A stretch of DNA of 44,069 nt from assembly GCA_027624075.1 (NCBI GenBank), contig JAQBUH010000018.1:1-44069 (forward strand), given 5' to 3'. The DNA comes from Chloroflexota bacterium. Its GTDB lineage: Bacteria > Chloroflexota > Dehalococcoidia > Lucifugimonadales > Lucifugimonadaceae. The notes beneath the pieces are model-generated. The model ran no database searches, was not told the origin of the DNA, and saw only the letters and a program-made list of their open reading frames with translations. Shown piece after piece: positions 32,689 through 40,896 of this stretch (position 1 is its first letter; the number at the start of each line of letters is the position of its first letter). The position numbers and the translations under genes are program-made.

Positions 32689-33054
32689 CTACCGGGCCGT
32701 GACCTGCTCGAAAGAGAGCGTGTTGCCTTCGGGATCGCGAGCCTTTGCCGCACGCACGCCAGGAGACACCTCACGCGGCCGCTGGATCTCTACACCGCGC
32801 TTCTTCAGGTCCCAGTAGGTGAACTCCAGGTCATCCACTTTGAACGAGAGAAGCACCGAGCCGCTCCCACGGATGTCTCCGCCGCCGTGTATGGCCAGCG
32901 TCGAGCTGCCTGCGTCGAGCGCCACCCAGTTCTCGTTTTCGAGATCGCTATCCGGGGCAGGGTACGTGACATTAAGCCCCACGATGTCTCGATAGAACTC
33001 TGCGACGCGCTTCACGTCCCACGCGAGCAGGATCACCTGGTAAAGGTTCGCCAT
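32689..33054 (-). CDS. VOC-superfamily (glyoxalase-like) protein
   Basis: A 121-residue vicinal-oxygen-chelate protein with two beta-alpha-beta-beta-beta modules. WDVKRVAEFYRDIVGL and VALDAGSSTLAIHGGG make the first half; SFKVDDLEFTYWDLKKRGVE and AKARDPEGNTLSFEQ the second. The DPxGN..x(F)E ending supplies the usual metal-site Glu. ATG 33054 follows AAGGAG by 9 nt. Substrate unknown; glyoxalase, dioxygenase and resistance proteins share the fold. Confidence 0.9.
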   Translation of the reverse strand: MANLYQVILLAWDVKRVAEFYRDIVGLNVTYPAPDSDLENENWVALDAGSSTLAIHGGGDIRGSGSVLLSFKVDDLEFTYWDLKKRGVEIQRPREVSPGVRAAKARDPEGNTLSFEQVTAR

Positions 33055-33207
33055 CGTCTGTTACTCCTTGCCGTTGCCGCAAATGCACGCGTGCCGGCGC
33101 CTCGATGCTAGCGCCGCGAAAGAGCCTGTGAAGGCGAATGTTTTCGCCTAAACGATGTGCACCTGCGAGCGCGGGAAAAGGCAGGGCAGTGCGCAGGCAG
33201 GAAGCGC

Positions 33208-33525
33208 CTAACCAGCCCGGACAGACTCGATCGGGTTCACTGTGACGCGGCTCATCATCACGTCTCCGGTGTTGGTGAACTGATGCCTGGAGCCGCCGGG
33301 GACAAGAATGGCGTCGCCTGTCTTTACCGGGTATTTCTTACCATCGACAGTCAGGACGCCAGCGCCCTCGGTGATGTACGCCTGGTGTTCCCACGCGTGG
33401 ACATGGTCGGGGCTCGACTCGCCGGGCTTGTGCCGGACGAACAGCATCACATAGTTCGAGACACCGTCGCCGGGTCCCAGCAGAGGGTTCGAGCTTCCTT
33501 CGGCATTCCTGATCACTGGTTCCAT
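33208..33525 (-). CDS. Cupin-domain protein
   Basis: A 105-residue classical cupin. Motif 1 is visible as PDHVHAWEHQAYITEGAG with the H-x-H and Glu metal ligands, and motif 2 as GDAILVPGGSRHQFTNTG with the fourth His. It should bind one divalent metal. ATG 33525 follows AAAGGA by about 9 nt. It is the gene directly downstream of the AraD1-like enzyme on the same strand (31-nt gap from that gene's end to this start), so the two may act together, for example on a sugar acid. Confidence 0.88.
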   Translation of the reverse strand: MEPVIRNAEGSSNPLLGPGDGVSNYVMLFVRHKPGESSPDHVHAWEHQAYITEGAGVLTVDGKKYPVKTGDAILVPGGSRHQFTNTGDVMMSRVTVNPIESVRAG

Positions 33526-33556
33526 TTGTCGTTATCCTTTGCGATTCATGTTGAGG

Positions 33557-34606
33557 TCATGCGTCTTGGACCGGAATTACCATTCCCGCGTCAGCGGCCC
33601 CGGCTGCGACCACATTGCGGAGCGGCGCTGAGAACTCAGGAGACGCGATCTCAATCTCATCTCCCGCCGCGTACTTCCAGTCACGCGTGCTGAAGGAAAG
33701 CTGGCTTGTTCCGAAGAAGTGGACATGCGCGTCGCCAGGCACACGGTGCTGCGGGTACTTGAAGTGATGGTCCTCGCAGTTGGCCAGCGTGTGGCTCATA
33801 TAGTTCTCGCCGGTGTAGAGCGTTCCGGAGTCGTAGATCGTCTCACCGCCACGCCGCACAGTGCAGGTCAGCTCAAGCTCTTTGAAGTCAAACCCGGTCA
33901 CAAGCTCAGGGCCGACGGCGCACTCCCGCAGCTTTGACGGTGCAAGGTACAGGTAGTTGATCCGTTCCGTCTCGTGGTCTGACCACTCGTTGCCCAGTGC
34001 GAACCCCAGCCGCCGCGGCGCGCCGTCCGGTGCGATGAGATAGCAGGCGGCAAGCTCTGGCTCCTCGCCGCCGTCGAGTGCGAAAGCGGGTAACTCAAGC
34101 GTTCCGCCCGGGCCTTTTATCGCGGCGCCGTTGCCTTTGTAGAACCACTCGGGAGAGGTCCCGCGCCGGCCCGGATCGGGTTTGCCGCCATCCAGTCCCA
34201 TCTGAAACATCTTCGCTGAATCGCTCTGTGGCTCAGCAGACTCGCTGGCGTCTTTCGAGTGCATCTGGTCGCGAGACTTCATCGACCCTGTGTGCGTAAG
34301 GCCTGTGCCGGAGACCAGGACCCTGTGCGGGTCTGCGTGGGCCACAGGCGAAATCAGGTACGGCTTATTGCCGCCTACCGGTGCCGCAAGCAGGTCCGCA
34401 TAGTCGAGGCGCGCGGCGGAGCCCACGTTCCCCACGTTCGAGAAGAGGACCTGCTCGAACGATCTGCCGCTTTCGAAACCAGCCTGAGCCGCGTCGTAAA
34501 CACTCCTGAGCGAGGCGGCCACAGACGTGATGTCCGCGACGGACTCGCCGTCAATAACCCCAACCCTGCTTCCCTCTCCAGGCAGCACGAACTGAACAAC
34601 TCGCAA
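33557..34606 (-). CDS. AraD1/FAH-fold sugar-acid enzyme
   Basis: A 349-residue fumarylacetoacetase-fold protein of the AraD1 group, which includes enzymes dehydrating 2-keto-3-deoxy-pentonates (L-arabinonate and xylonate routes). It has GLTHTGSMKSRDQM, EWFYKGNGAAIKGPGG, the metal-binding GGEEPELAACYLI with acidic ligands and a typical LGFALGNEWSDHETER segment. TTG 34606 is favoured: GGAG lies 8 nt upstream and MRVVQFVLPGEGSRVGV is the normal N-terminus. It is divergent from an enolase-superfamily dehydratase, which would make its substrate, and upstream of a cupin. Confidence 0.88.
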   Translation of the reverse strand: MRVVQFVLPGEGSRVGVIDGESVADITSVAASLRSVYDAAQAGFESGRSFEQVLFSNVGNVGSAARLDYADLLAAPVGGNKPYLISPVAHADPHRVLVSGTGLTHTGSMKSRDQMHSKDASESAEPQSDSAKMFQMGLDGGKPDPGRRGTSPEWFYKGNGAAIKGPGGTLELPAFALDGGEEPELAACYLIAPDGAPRRLGFALGNEWSDHETERINYLYLAPSKLRECAVGPELVTGFDFKELELTCTVRRGGETIYDSGTLYTGENYMSHTLANCEDHHFKYPQHRVPGDAHVHFFGTSQLSFSTRDWKYAAGDEIEIASPEFSAPLRNVVAAGAADAGMVIPVQDA

Positions 34607-34989
34607 TGTCACATCTCCATGTTGTGTTCGGTCAATAGAGCACAATCAATCCTGCCGGTCGCTCACCTTTGCCTCCATGTCGACAGATCGCCGGTCCCGG
34701 TTAGCGACTCGTCCTCGATGAGCGGAATGGCCGCGATGACGCAGGCACCCCGCATCTTGCCAGCACTTGGCCAGCACTTGGCCGGCACTTGGCTGGCACT
34801 TGCGTGGCTCATCCGTGAGACGAACTCCTGTCCAGTGCAGGCGGCCGCAACCCGGGTATGCGGTCGAGACCGGCTGTGCGCAGACCGTAGCTCCCGGCGA
34901 TATCCGGATGCGCCGTTAGAATAACGGCTGCCTTCGATTTCGGCGAACTGAACGGCTACCAACACGGATACAACGAAGAGCGGAGACCA
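34607..34989. other. Divergent intergenic region, AraD1 / dehydratase
   Basis: About 380 bases carrying the promoters of the divergent sugar-acid genes, with the 11-bp tandem array at 34759-34802. No operator palindrome stands out. Confidence 0.45.
34759..34802. repeat. 11-bp tandem array GCCAGCACTTG x4
   Basis: Units GCCAGCACTTG, GCCAGCACTTG, GCCGGCACTTG, GCTGGCACTTG in exact register. They place repeated near-palindromic GCCAG/CTTGGC boundaries one helical turn apart, in the region upstream of two divergent genes. Confidence 0.88.
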
Positions 34990-36186
34990 ATGAAGATCAC
35001 ATCGGTGGAAACGAAGGTTCTTGTCTGGCCACCGCTGGACCCGCCGTTCTGGATGTCTCTGCTGCCGGTCAACCAGCCGCACGAACTGGTGGCGCTGGTC
35101 CACACGGATGAAGGTCTAACCGGCATCGGGCACTCAGACCAGATACCGGGCATATTCAGCGTCGGCTCTGACGGCGAGCCGCGCCTCGCGAACGCGTCCA
35201 GGATTGTGCCAGGCGCGATAGCGCCTTTGCTCACTGGCAAGGACCCGCTTCAGGTCGAGTCATTGTGGCGGGAAGTGTTCGGCCTGACGTACCGGCACAA
35301 CTGGAAGGCCGAGGGCTGGTCGCGCTCAGACATGCTGTCTGCGCTGGCCGCGGTAGACATGGCGCTGTGGGACCTGAAGGGGAAGGCGGCGGGCCAGCCG
35401 GTCTACAGGCTGCTCGGAGGCACGGACCCCGCGGTCCCGATGTACGTCGCTGGCGGCTACTACCGGGAAGGCAAGGGACTCGCCGAGTTAGCGGCGGAGT
35501 GCGCTCAGTACCGCGATCACGGCTACACGGGGCTGAAGATGCGCGTCGGAGGGATGTCACTCGATGAAGACGTGGAGCGTGCGCGAGTGGTGAGGGAATC
35601 GGTTGGCCCTGATGTGAGACTGATGCTCGACGCGAACGAGGCGTACGACGCGGAGGCCGCCATTGCGGCGGCGGCGCGCTACGAGGAACTGGATATCTTC
35701 TGGTTTGAGGAGCCGGTCGCATGGTATGAGGGCAATGATGGCCTGCGCCGCGTTTCGGAGTCGATCAAGATCCCGCTGGCCGGCGGCGAGCAGGCAGCAA
35801 CGCACTGGGAGGCAGAGTCGATGGCGCGGGACTCAGGAGTGACGTACATGGAGTTCGACTGCACGCGCACCGGCGGTCCCACGGAGTGGCTCCGTGTGGC
35901 AGACGCGTGCCGGAGGCTCGGACTGCAGATGGCTCCGCACCACGGAGCGCACATTCACGCACACCTGGTGGCCGCAGCGTCAAACGGGCTGATGGTCGAG
36001 GCGTTCCCTGATCCGTTCATGTACGGCTCTCCAGAAGAGCTGGAATTTGTGCGCTGGGACAGGAAACGCGAGCTGTTCTCTGTCCACCCCGATGTCAGGG
36101 ACGGGTTGATGTGGCTTAGCGACAGGGCCGGGTGGGGCATCGGGCTTGACGAAGAAGTGGTCGGCCGGCGAGAGGTGCGGGAGTAG
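34990..36186 (+). CDS. Enolase-superfamily acid-sugar dehydratase, KxR type
   Basis: A 398-residue mandelate racemase/muconate lactonizing enzyme-family protein. Barrel residues: K183-M-R185 (GLKMRVGG), Mg ligands D214 (MLDANEAYD), E240 (WFEEPV) and E267 (GGEQ), D290 in EFDCTRTGG and H317/H318 (APHHGAHIHAHL) as the second base. The capping domain occupies about the first 130 residues. ATG 34990 follows GGAG. Enzymes of this type use Mg to abstract the proton alpha to a carboxylate and usually dehydrate a sugar acid to a 2-keto-3-deoxy acid, which suits the divergent AraD1-like gene and the MFS carrier immediately downstream. The exact sugar is unknown. Confidence 0.9.
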   Translation: MKITSVETKVLVWPPLDPPFWMSLLPVNQPHELVALVHTDEGLTGIGHSDQIPGIFSVGSDGEPRLANASRIVPGAIAPLLTGKDPLQVESLWREVFGLTYRHNWKAEGWSRSDMLSALAAVDMALWDLKGKAAGQPVYRLLGGTDPAVPMYVAGGYYREGKGLAELAAECAQYRDHGYTGLKMRVGGMSLDEDVERARVVRESVGPDVRLMLDANEAYDAEAAIAAAARYEELDIFWFEEPVAWYEGNDGLRRVSESIKIPLAGGEQAATHWEAESMARDSGVTYMEFDCTRTGGPTEWLRVADACRRLGLQMAPHHGAHIHAHLVAAASNGLMVEAFPDPFMYGSPEELEFVRWDRKRELFSVHPDVRDGLMWLSDRAGWGIGLDEEVVGRREVRE

Positions 36187-36220
36187 AAGCGCTCACTCAT
36201 ATGCATGGACATGCCGCCGG

Positions 36221-37447
36221 ATGAGCGCCTCTAGCTCAGCTTCCGATCCATCTCTCGCACAAGATGCGCCTCGCCCGGCGCCGTCTCCTGTGCTGCCTGA
36301 GGTCTCCCGCGTGCGCGGCCCGGTAATAGTCGCCGTCGCAACGTTCCTGTTCTGGAGCTCGCTCTACCTCTACGTGCCGATCCTGCCGCTGCACGCAGAG
36401 GACCTCGGCGCTGGCCTTGGACTCATCGGCGCGGTCATCGCCGCATACGCCATCGGCCAGGTCCTGCTGCGCATCCCGCTCGGAATCGCAGGCGACATCT
36501 ATGGCCGCAAACCGTTCGCCGTGATGTCGCTTGTGCTGGCCGCGCTCGGCGCCGCGTGGCTTGGCCTGGCGGGTGATCCGTGGTCGCTTTTTGCGGCGCG
36601 CACGCTAACCGGCTTCGCCGCCGCCGGGTGGGTTGTTATCAGCGTACTGTTCGCCTCCTATTATCGAGGACGCTCGACCGTCACCGCGATGTCGATCATC
36701 ATGGCGGTCAACACGTCGTCCCTGCTTGTTTCGACATTCATCGGTGGAGTTCTCGCCGATCACCTGGGCAATGTGAGGGTGTTCTACGGTGCGGCGGGCG
36801 TCGGTGTCGCTGGCGCTCTGCTGATGCTGGCTGCGCAGGAGAAGAAGCCGGCCCGGTTGACGAAGTATTCGTTCAGCACATTCACCGCACTGCTCCGCCG
36901 GCCGCTGCTGCTGCAGGTCTCCGCGGTTGCAATCACGGTCCAGTTCGTCACCTTTGGTGTCAACTTCGGCTTCCTTCCGGTGCTCGCAGAGCGCATCGGC
37001 GCCTCGAAGTCGGAGATCGGCTACATCACGACGGCCGGTCTTGCCGCCGCGGTGGTTGGAACGGTGATGGCCGCATGGTTGATCGGCCGCATCGGGACAC
37101 TGGGAGTTGTGGCCGTGGCCTCTGCGGCGTCGTTTGCAGGCGTCGTGTTGATGCCGGTCGTTGACGACCTGGCGCCGCTGGCTGCGCTTCAGGCCGTCAA
37201 CGGCCTGGGCCGCGGACTGCTCAACACGGCGCTTATCAGCCTGGCTCTGCGCTCAGCCGAGCCGGCTGACCGTGCGACTGCGATGGGCTCTTACCAGGCG
37301 CTTTATGCGATAGGAATGCTTGCAGGGCCTGCCGTGTCCGGACTTGTCGCGGAGAGCGCAGGAATCGACGCGGTGTTCTGGGTGTCTGGCGCTGTGACGG
37401 TCGTTGGCGTTCTGCTCGCCCTGCCAGGCCCACTGAAAAGGGCCTGA
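36221..37447 (+). CDS. MFS transporter
   Basis: A 408-residue, 12-helix major facilitator. A hydrophilic N-terminus (MSASSSASDPSLAQD) precedes helix 1, FLFWSSLYLYVPILPLHAEDL. Motif A appears as LGIAGDIYGRKPFAV. The helix 5 motif and a weaker second-half repeat follow. ATG 36221 is the only close start in frame; its ribosome site is weak, and it lies 34 nt after the dehydratase stop, so it is likely co-transcribed. In that setting uptake of the sugar acid is likely, but drug or nucleoside efflux cannot be excluded. Confidence 0.85.
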   Translation: MSASSSASDPSLAQDAPRPAPSPVLPEVSRVRGPVIVAVATFLFWSSLYLYVPILPLHAEDLGAGLGLIGAVIAAYAIGQVLLRIPLGIAGDIYGRKPFAVMSLVLAALGAAWLGLAGDPWSLFAARTLTGFAAAGWVVISVLFASYYRGRSTVTAMSIIMAVNTSSLLVSTFIGGVLADHLGNVRVFYGAAGVGVAGALLMLAAQEKKPARLTKYSFSTFTALLRRPLLLQVSAVAITVQFVTFGVNFGFLPVLAERIGASKSEIGYITTAGLAAAVVGTVMAAWLIGRIGTLGVVAVASAASFAGVVLMPVVDDLAPLAALQAVNGLGRGLLNTALISLALRSAEPADRATAMGSYQALYAIGMLAGPAVSGLVAESAGIDAVFWVSGAVTVVGVLLALPGPLKRA

Positions 37448-37626
37448 GCCGCAGCCGCGTCGAGGCAATGCCTCTAACACTTCGGAATAGCGCTCGAAGA
37501 ATTGATCAGTGTCGGCAGGCACGCCACGCCATGCACACGCGGACCGGCATCACCAGGCTCCCGCTCGATAGACCCTTACCCCGTCCCAGCCCCGCTCACC
37601 GTCATGCACGCGCCGTAGCAGAATGG

Positions 37627-38424
37627 TCACGGCGATAAGGCAAACAGGTAGTCGAATGGCGGCGACCATGTGAACCGGCCCGAGGGCTCCAACGCCAGGA
37701 GCGTGCGCTCAAGGTCGGCCTCGAACTCACCGGCTCGGTGACCGAGCATTGCCCTGTTGCAGTACGACGTTGAGTAAAGGTGCCCTGTGATCGCCGGGAT
37801 GTCCAGCTCGAAACTCGCCTGCACAGTGCCGGACTCGATGTCCGTAAACCCGGCGTCTGCGAGCGCGACCTCAAACGGCCTTTCCGGGTTCCCGAAGCTG
37901 CCGGCGCCAGCCCTCCGCGCCTCTCCGAGCCACCTCTTAATGGTCGCCACTACCGCCAACTCCCACTCAGACTCTCCGCCCCAGATCGAGCGGCTGCCGA
38001 TGATCGAAATCCCGCCGCCGGAAACCAGGAGCGTCCTGCACTTCCGGAGCGTGTCGTCGAGGTCCATCCAGTGCAGCGACTGGCCGAAGGTCACGAGCCG
38101 GAAACTGCCAGGAGGAGCTGCGAATTCCTCAGCCTGGCTGACCTCGAACTCTATGGAACGGTGCGCGCTCTTGAGCGCATGCTGTTCGGCCTCGGCGATC
38201 ATCTCCGGCGAGGCGTCCACCGTCACAACTCTCGAAAACGACCCGCTGAGCGCCATCGCAAGCTGTCCCGTTCCGCATCCAGCGTCCAGCAACGCCCCGG
38301 TCCCGTCCAACCGGAACCGCGCCCTGACCAGGTTGAGCAGCTCAGCCGGGTACGGCATCCTGTACCGGGCGTAGTAGTAGGCGGTTGAGCGAAATAGCGC
38401 CTTAGGGTCACCGATGTTCTTCAT
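37627..38424 (-). CDS. Class I SAM-dependent methyltransferase
   Basis: A 265-residue Rossmann methyltransferase of the Methyltransf_11 type. N-terminal YYYARYRMPYPAELL is common in this subgroup. Motif I is LLDAGCGTGQLAMAL, the acidic loop is VVTVDASPEMIAEA, and the post-motif FGQSLHWMD matches the fxxSlHW signature of the group. The substrate is unknown; related proteins methylate small molecules or quinone and lipid precursors. It is downstream of the nucleoside hydrolase on the same strand with a 39-nt gap. Confidence 0.9.
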   Translation of the reverse strand: MKNIGDPKALFRSTAYYYARYRMPYPAELLNLVRARFRLDGTGALLDAGCGTGQLAMALSGSFSRVVTVDASPEMIAEAEQHALKSAHRSIEFEVSQAEEFAAPPGSFRLVTFGQSLHWMDLDDTLRKCRTLLVSGGGISIIGSRSIWGGESEWELAVVATIKRWLGEARRAGAGSFGNPERPFEVALADAGFTDIESGTVQASFELDIPAITGHLYSTSYCNRAMLGHRAGEFEADLERTLLALEPSGRFTWSPPFDYLFALSP

Positions 38425-38463
38425 AGCTGTGGGACCTGCGTCTCCCCGGACACTTCAGCCTTC

Positions 38464-39351
38464 TTAAAACACCTCGAAATAGCGCCTGAAGAATCGGTCC
38501 GGGTCGACCGCCACCCCGACCTCAAACGGCCCGTCATCCGCCGGTTCCCAATCGGTTGTCCCTTGCTCCGCCCCTGCGTCCGTCAAGACGCTCGCCGTAC
38601 CGCGCTCGAACTGGCACAGCATGTCATCGAAGATCGTCACCGCCGCAAGCGGGTCGTGGAAAGTGATCAACGGCCTGCGGCTGAACCACTCCTCCGCCAT
38701 GTCGAGAACCGGTTGCAGCAGGGGCGCGTCAAACCGGCTGCGCACCTCGTCCGCGTCCATGCGCACCTGCGTTGTCACATCGAGGCCCAGCGCCCGCATC
38801 CGGGTAGTCCTGGTACGCAGCACCAGCCCGGCAGCGTGCGGGTCGCAGAACACATTCCACTCCGCCGGCCGGGGACCGATCTGCTCCGTCCCGAAGCGGC
38901 CGCACATCAATACGACCTGCTTCAGCTGCATCGGCGCCTCCGGGTTGTGCTCGAACAGCCGCGCCACGTTGGTCAAAGGGCCGACCGCAAGCAGCGTGAT
39001 CTCGCCGGGATTGCGAGCGATCGTGTCTGCCATGAAGTCGATGGCGTCTTCCTGCATGAACGTCTCATCGTGCGGCCAGCGATCGAGCGACGGCGTCTGC
39101 TGCGCGACGGGCTGTCTAGCCTCGACCCGCAGAGGGTTCGCCGCGCCGGGAAGAATCGGCACGTCGACTCCGGCGATCTTGCACAACACGCTGGCCAGCT
39201 TCGCGCGTTCCAGGGGCTGTCCTGAGACCGTGGTTATTCCGACCAGTTCGCAGCGCGGGTTGGCCAGTAACCACGCCAGCGCAACAGCGTCGTCGATGTC
39301 TGAGCCGATGTCCGTGTCGAACAGGACCTTTTCTCCGTTGCGCTGGCTCAA
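38464..39351 (-). CDS. Inosine-uridine-preferring nucleoside hydrolase family
   Basis: A 295-residue nucleoside hydrolase that cleaves the N-glycosidic bond of a nucleoside to base and ribose. The calcium-binding Asp cluster is seen at the N-terminus as FDTDIGSDIDDAVALAWLL. ITLLAVGPLTNVARLF and the C-terminal ITFHDPLAAVTIFD provide the remaining metal and substrate residues, including the catalytic-region His in FHDP. TTG 39351 is chosen because GGAG lies 8 nt upstream and the DTD motif follows after 12 residues; longer starts add a non-homologous tail. It is divergent from the Zn alcohol dehydrogenase. Confidence 0.9.
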   Translation of the reverse strand: MSQRNGEKVLFDTDIGSDIDDAVALAWLLANPRCELVGITTVSGQPLERAKLASVLCKIAGVDVPILPGAANPLRVEARQPVAQQTPSLDRWPHDETFMQEDAIDFMADTIARNPGEITLLAVGPLTNVARLFEHNPEAPMQLKQVVLMCGRFGTEQIGPRPAEWNVFCDPHAAGLVLRTRTTRMRALGLDVTTQVRMDADEVRSRFDAPLLQPVLDMAEEWFSRRPLITFHDPLAAVTIFDDMLCQFERGTASVLTDAGAEQGTTDWEPADDGPFEVGVAVDPDRFFRRYFEVF

Positions 39352-39506
39352 TCGTTCGTCTCCTGTGCCGCTATCTGTCGAGCAAAATGGCCTGTTCCGT
39401 CCCCTGCAATGAGGTATATCATCCCGCTGCAAATCCCGGCGGCCGGCAGTTACTCAGACCCGCCCGCGCTCTGGGCGAACTTAGGCGAACTTAACAGGTG
39501 GGAACA

Positions 39507-40598
39507 ATGCGCACACTCTCAGCAATCTTTTATGCGCCGAAACAGCCGATCAGCGTTGAGGAAGTGGAGCTCGAAGGTCCAAAGACCGGTGAGGTGCTGG
39601 TGCGCGTCGCGGCCACCGGCGCGTGCCACAGCGACTACCACGCCGTAGACGGCCACACAAAGGCGGCGACGGTTCCGCTGGTGATGGGACATGAGGCGTC
39701 CGGCATCGTCGAGGAGGTCGGGCAGGGCGTCACCGCGTTTGCGCCGGGAGACCACGTTGTGTTCGCCATCCGGCCCATGTGCGGGAAGTGCAAGTACTGC
39801 TCATCCGGCCGATGGAACCTGTGCAACGGCATCAAGGCCGAGCGCGGCTACATGGTCGACGGCACGACGCGTTTCAAGAAGCTGGACGGCACGACGCTGT
39901 ATCACGGTCTCGCCACGTTCTCTCAGCACACCGTCGTCCCGGAGTGGAACCTTGTGAAGGTCAGGGATGATGTACCGATAGAGCGGCTGGCTTCGATCGG
40001 ATGCGCGGTGGTCACTGGCGTCGGCGCTGTAGTCAACACTGCGAAGGTGAAAGAGGGCTCGACGGTCGCCGTCTGGGGCTGTGGAGGCGTTGGCCTGAAC
40101 GTCATCCAGGGCGCGGCCATTGCCGGGGCGTCGAAGATAATCGCCATCGACGTTGCCGAGTCCAAGTTCCCATTCGCCAGGCAGTTCGGCGCGACCGACA
40201 CGGTGGACGCGTCGAAGAACGACCCTGTCAAGGCGGTGATCGACTTGACGGACGGCGGCGCAGACTACACGTTCGAGGTGATTGGGAAGCAGCCGACGCT
40301 GCGGCAGGCGTTCGACGCCACATGCGCAGGCGGGACGGCGTGCATGGTGGGCGTGCCCCCGGCCGGCGGCGAGGTGAGCGTGCCGATGGGGCCGCTCTTC
40401 ATGGACCGAAGGCTGATCGGCTCTTCAGCAGGAACAGGCAGCCCGCGAGTGGACTTCCCGTGGTTCATCGAACTGTACCGCCAGGGCCGGCTGAAGCTGG
40501 ACGAGTTGCAGTCGAGGTTCCGCCCGCTCGAAGAGATCAACGAGGCGTTCGAGGACATGCTCTCCGGCGAAGTGGCAAGGACAATAGTCAGGCCGTAG
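39507..40598 (+). CDS. Zn-dependent alcohol dehydrogenase, class III-like
   Basis: A 363-residue medium-chain Zn alcohol dehydrogenase. Catalytic zinc ligands lie in TGACHSDYHAVDG (Cys) and MGHEASGIVEEVG (His, Glu), and the four-Cys structural zinc loop is CGKCKYCSSGRWNLC. The NAD motif is VAVWGCGGVGLNVIQGA. ATG 39507 is used because AGGTGGG lies just upstream; GTG 39498 overlaps that site. The layout resembles class III/S-hydroxymethyl-thiol-type enzymes. With the nearby lactonase and dehydratase it could start a sugar oxidation route. A short GGCGAACTTA duplication precedes the start. Confidence 0.92.
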   Translation: MRTLSAIFYAPKQPISVEEVELEGPKTGEVLVRVAATGACHSDYHAVDGHTKAATVPLVMGHEASGIVEEVGQGVTAFAPGDHVVFAIRPMCGKCKYCSSGRWNLCNGIKAERGYMVDGTTRFKKLDGTTLYHGLATFSQHTVVPEWNLVKVRDDVPIERLASIGCAVVTGVGAVVNTAKVKEGSTVAVWGCGGVGLNVIQGAAIAGASKIIAIDVAESKFPFARQFGATDTVDASKNDPVKAVIDLTDGGADYTFEVIGKQPTLRQAFDATCAGGTACMVGVPPAGGEVSVPMGPLFMDRRLIGSSAGTGSPRVDFPWFIELYRQGRLKLDELQSRFRPLEEINEAFEDMLSGEVARTIVRP

Positions 40599-40609
40599 GT
40601 CGGCTGACC

Positions 40610-40880
40610 GTCATTCTGAGCTTGACTCAGAACCTCTCAGGCGCCGTAAATGGCAGGTTAGTCATTCTGAGCTTGACTCAGAATCTCTTGTTGGCTGGCC
40701 GCACACCTTCGGCAAGCTCAGGACGCGGCTCAGAATCTCTCAGGCGCCGTAAATGGCGGGTTCTGTCATTCTGAGCTTGACTCAGAATCTCTTGGCTGGC
40801 CGGTTTCCTGAGAGACGCTGAATCGAGTTCAGCGTGACATGGCTCCCAGCCGCGCACCCTTCGGCAAGCTCAGGACAACG
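40610..40880. repeat. Dispersed inverted-repeat cluster
   Basis: GTCATTCTGAGCTTGACTCA occurs at 40610, 40661 and 40765. CTCTCAGGCGCCGTAAATGG occurs at 40634 and 40737. CTTCGGCAAGCTCAGGAC occurs near 40707 and 40859. The right end (about 40807-40840) has an inverted, diverged core, CGCTGAATCGAGTTCAGCG. The first core is the reverse complement of the one at 1676-1700 and 1860-1884. The cluster fills the whole space between the convergent dehydrogenase and dehydratase genes. Confidence 0.85.
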
Positions 40881-40896
40881 TGTCACACCGCCGCGA

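Noticed and set aside
40610..40880. CRISPR array
   Set aside because: Repeats are irregularly spaced and inverted, spacers vary widely in length, and no cas genes are present.
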